61,191 bases of DNA from an uncultured Endomicrobiia bacterium (GTDB lineage: Bacteria > Elusimicrobiota > Endomicrobiia > DTEH01), in assembly GCA_937936785.1 (NCBI GenBank), contig CALDDQ010000002.1, positions 1-61,191 of the forward strand, written 5' to 3'. The notes beneath the pieces are model-generated. The model saw nothing but the letters and a program-made list of their open reading frames with translations, did not search any database and was not told the origin of the DNA. A program made the translations under genes and the position numbers. Position 1 is the stretch's first letter, and each line of letters begins with the position of its first letter. This document shows positions 60,220-61,191 of the stretch, piece after piece.

Positions 60220-61191
60220 ATGACAGTTACAAAATATGAATTAAACCTTTTTGATTATTGGCGAATAATAAAACGGCGCAAGATAGTAATCATTTCTACA
60301 TTGATATTAACTTTAATATTTACTTGGTTTTTTACTCTGTTACAACAAAATGTTTATCAATCTATAGTTGTAATAAAAATAGAACCGACATTGACAGTAC
60401 CAGGAATTTCTACAGATATGCTTGGATGGGATGCATATCAGGCAATAAATACTGAAGTAAAAATTATTAACAGTCCTGTAATTACGGAACGTGTAGCAAG
60501 ACAACTTGGTCTTGTGGAAAAAAATTCTACACAAAAAATGTTACAAGAAGTTTCTATGGATCTACAGAGCAAAATAAGAGCTGAGCGTATAGCAGATTCA
60601 AATTTGATAAAGATAATTGTAAATTCTACTGATAGAGAAGAAACAGCCAAATTAGCCAATGCAGTTGCAGAGATTTATATTCAAAAAGGAGTTGAAGATA
60701 GAACACGTCGTGCCAGAGAGTTAAGAGAATTTGTTGAAAACCAGTTAGAAGATGCACAAAAAAAATTAAAAGATAGCGAAGAAAAGTTACGCATGTTTAC
60801 TGAGAGAACAAAAATTACTGGTACTGGTGGTCAGATGGCAATTGAGTTAGTAACATTACAAGGAAAAAAGAACGAATTGTTAAAATCATATACTGAGAAT
60901 CATCCACAAGTATTAGAAATTAGTCGCAAGATTAAATTTATTGAAGAGATGTTGACACAGTTGCCTAAAGAAGAGTTAGAATATGCAAGATTGGTTCGTG
61001 AAGTAAAACTTAACGAGGACTTATATTTATTACTTTCAAAACGTGCAAAAGAAGCACAAATCTCTGAAGCGGACAGAGTGCAAAGTGCGTTTATAGTTTC
61101 ACCTGCCATAGAACCAAGTAGTCCTGTACAACCAAATAAAAGATTAAATTTACTTATGGGGTTTATAATAGGATTAATTCTTGGTCTGATA
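60220..61191 (+). CDS. Wzz/GumC-like polysaccharide chain-length protein (partial)
   Basis: The frame begins at ATG 60220 (MTVTKYELNLFDYWRIIKRR) and is open to the window edge, giving 324 residues without a stop. A transmembrane segment lies near 22-40 (VIISTLILTLIFTWFFTL). The Wzz domain (YQSIVVIKIEPT, INSPVITERVARQLGL) and a long coiled coil with the GNVR-type region (ELVTLQGKKNELLKSY, ENHPQVLEISRKI) follow. A second transmembrane segment begins just before the cut (RLNLLMGFIIGLILGL). A cytoplasmic tyrosine-kinase domain could follow beyond the window. It acts with the export protein to set polymer length. Confidence 0.9.
   Translation, partial: MTVTKYELNLFDYWRIIKRRKIVIISTLILTLIFTWFFTLLQQNVYQSIVVIKIEPTLTVPGISTDMLGWDAYQAINTEVKIINSPVITERVARQLGLVEKNSTQKMLQEVSMDLQSKIRAERIADSNLIKIIVNSTDREETAKLANAVAEIYIQKGVEDRTRRARELREFVENQLEDAQKKLKDSEEKLRMFTERTKITGTGGQMAIELVTLQGKKNELLKSYTENHPQVLEISRKIKFIEEMLTQLPKEELEYARLVREVKLNEDLYLLLSKRAKEAQISEADRVQSAFIVSPAIEPSSPVQPNKRLNLLMGFIIGLILGLI

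Noticed and set aside
60258-60534. Small frames on both strands near the window end (60258-60455 + and 60340-60534 -)
   Set aside because: Both are shadows of the Wzz-like gene that starts at 60220 and runs off the window edge.

Overview
The window is a strongly AT-rich stretch of a bacterial chromosome, gene-dense and almost entirely on the + strand. Its gene content points to a Gram-negative-type, deep-branching phylum rather than a well-known model group. It holds a BatABCDE operon, a PorV/PorQ-family outer-membrane protein, a secreted protein with a FlgD/type IX-like C-terminal domain, Wza/Wzz-like polysaccharide export genes, and an 8,832-residue modular surface protein. An Elusimicrobiota- or Omnitrophota-like lineage would fit, but this is inferred from gene content and no phylogeny was run.

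Layout. (1) 1-1171, - strand: remains of a restriction-modification island of visibly different composition (an unrecognised partial gene, an amino-terminal-only methyltransferase piece and an XRE regulator), lying on the 3' side of a tRNA-Ser gene (1502-1591). (2) 1871-8989: a DUF58 gene and bat genes for envelope stress or aerotolerance, with no moxR ATPase next to them. (3) 8986-18954: housekeeping genes: a HIT hydrolase coupled to a 36-codon basic peptide, uridine phosphorylase, a nitrilase-superfamily amidase, grpE-dnaK-dnaJ, rsmE, an mtaB-like methylthiotransferase, and rplU-rpmA-obgE. (4) tRNA-Thr, then a cyclic-di-GMP set: two membrane GGDEF proteins and one HD-GYP protein (19222-23053). 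(5) 23076-25768: a compact peptide-maturation (RiPP-like) cassette: HPr-kinase-like P-loop protein, PqqD, radical SAM/SPASM protein, a small Cys-containing precursor and an S26-type peptidase whose expected catalytic Ser is Cys. (6) 25812-52310: one 26.5-kb gene for a secreted giant protein built from a fourfold amino-terminal repeat, about 37 copies of a roughly 110-residue WR-motif repeat, about 14 Ig/FN3-like modules, a duplicated propeller-like block, two lamin-tail domains and a terminal PQQ-like propeller. (7) 52371-56639: a PQQ-propeller/FN3/FlgD-like secreted protein and a PorV-like protein. (8) 56649-58885: a nucleotidyltransferase-like protein and a convergent ABC transporter pair. 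(9) 59012-end: polysaccharide export protein and a Wzz-like chain-length protein cut by the window edge.

How it may fit together. The RiPP-like cassette, the giant adhesin-like protein, the PorV-associated secretion parts, the nucleotidyltransferase with its ABC exporter, and the capsule export genes form one continuous cell-surface locus of nearly 40 kb. The adjacent c-di-GMP enzymes would make sense as regulators of surface attachment. The most novel candidates are the peptide-maturation cassette placed directly upstream of the giant gene, with its Cys-type S26 peptidase, and the giant protein's WR repeat family. Functional links between these parts are inferred from position.
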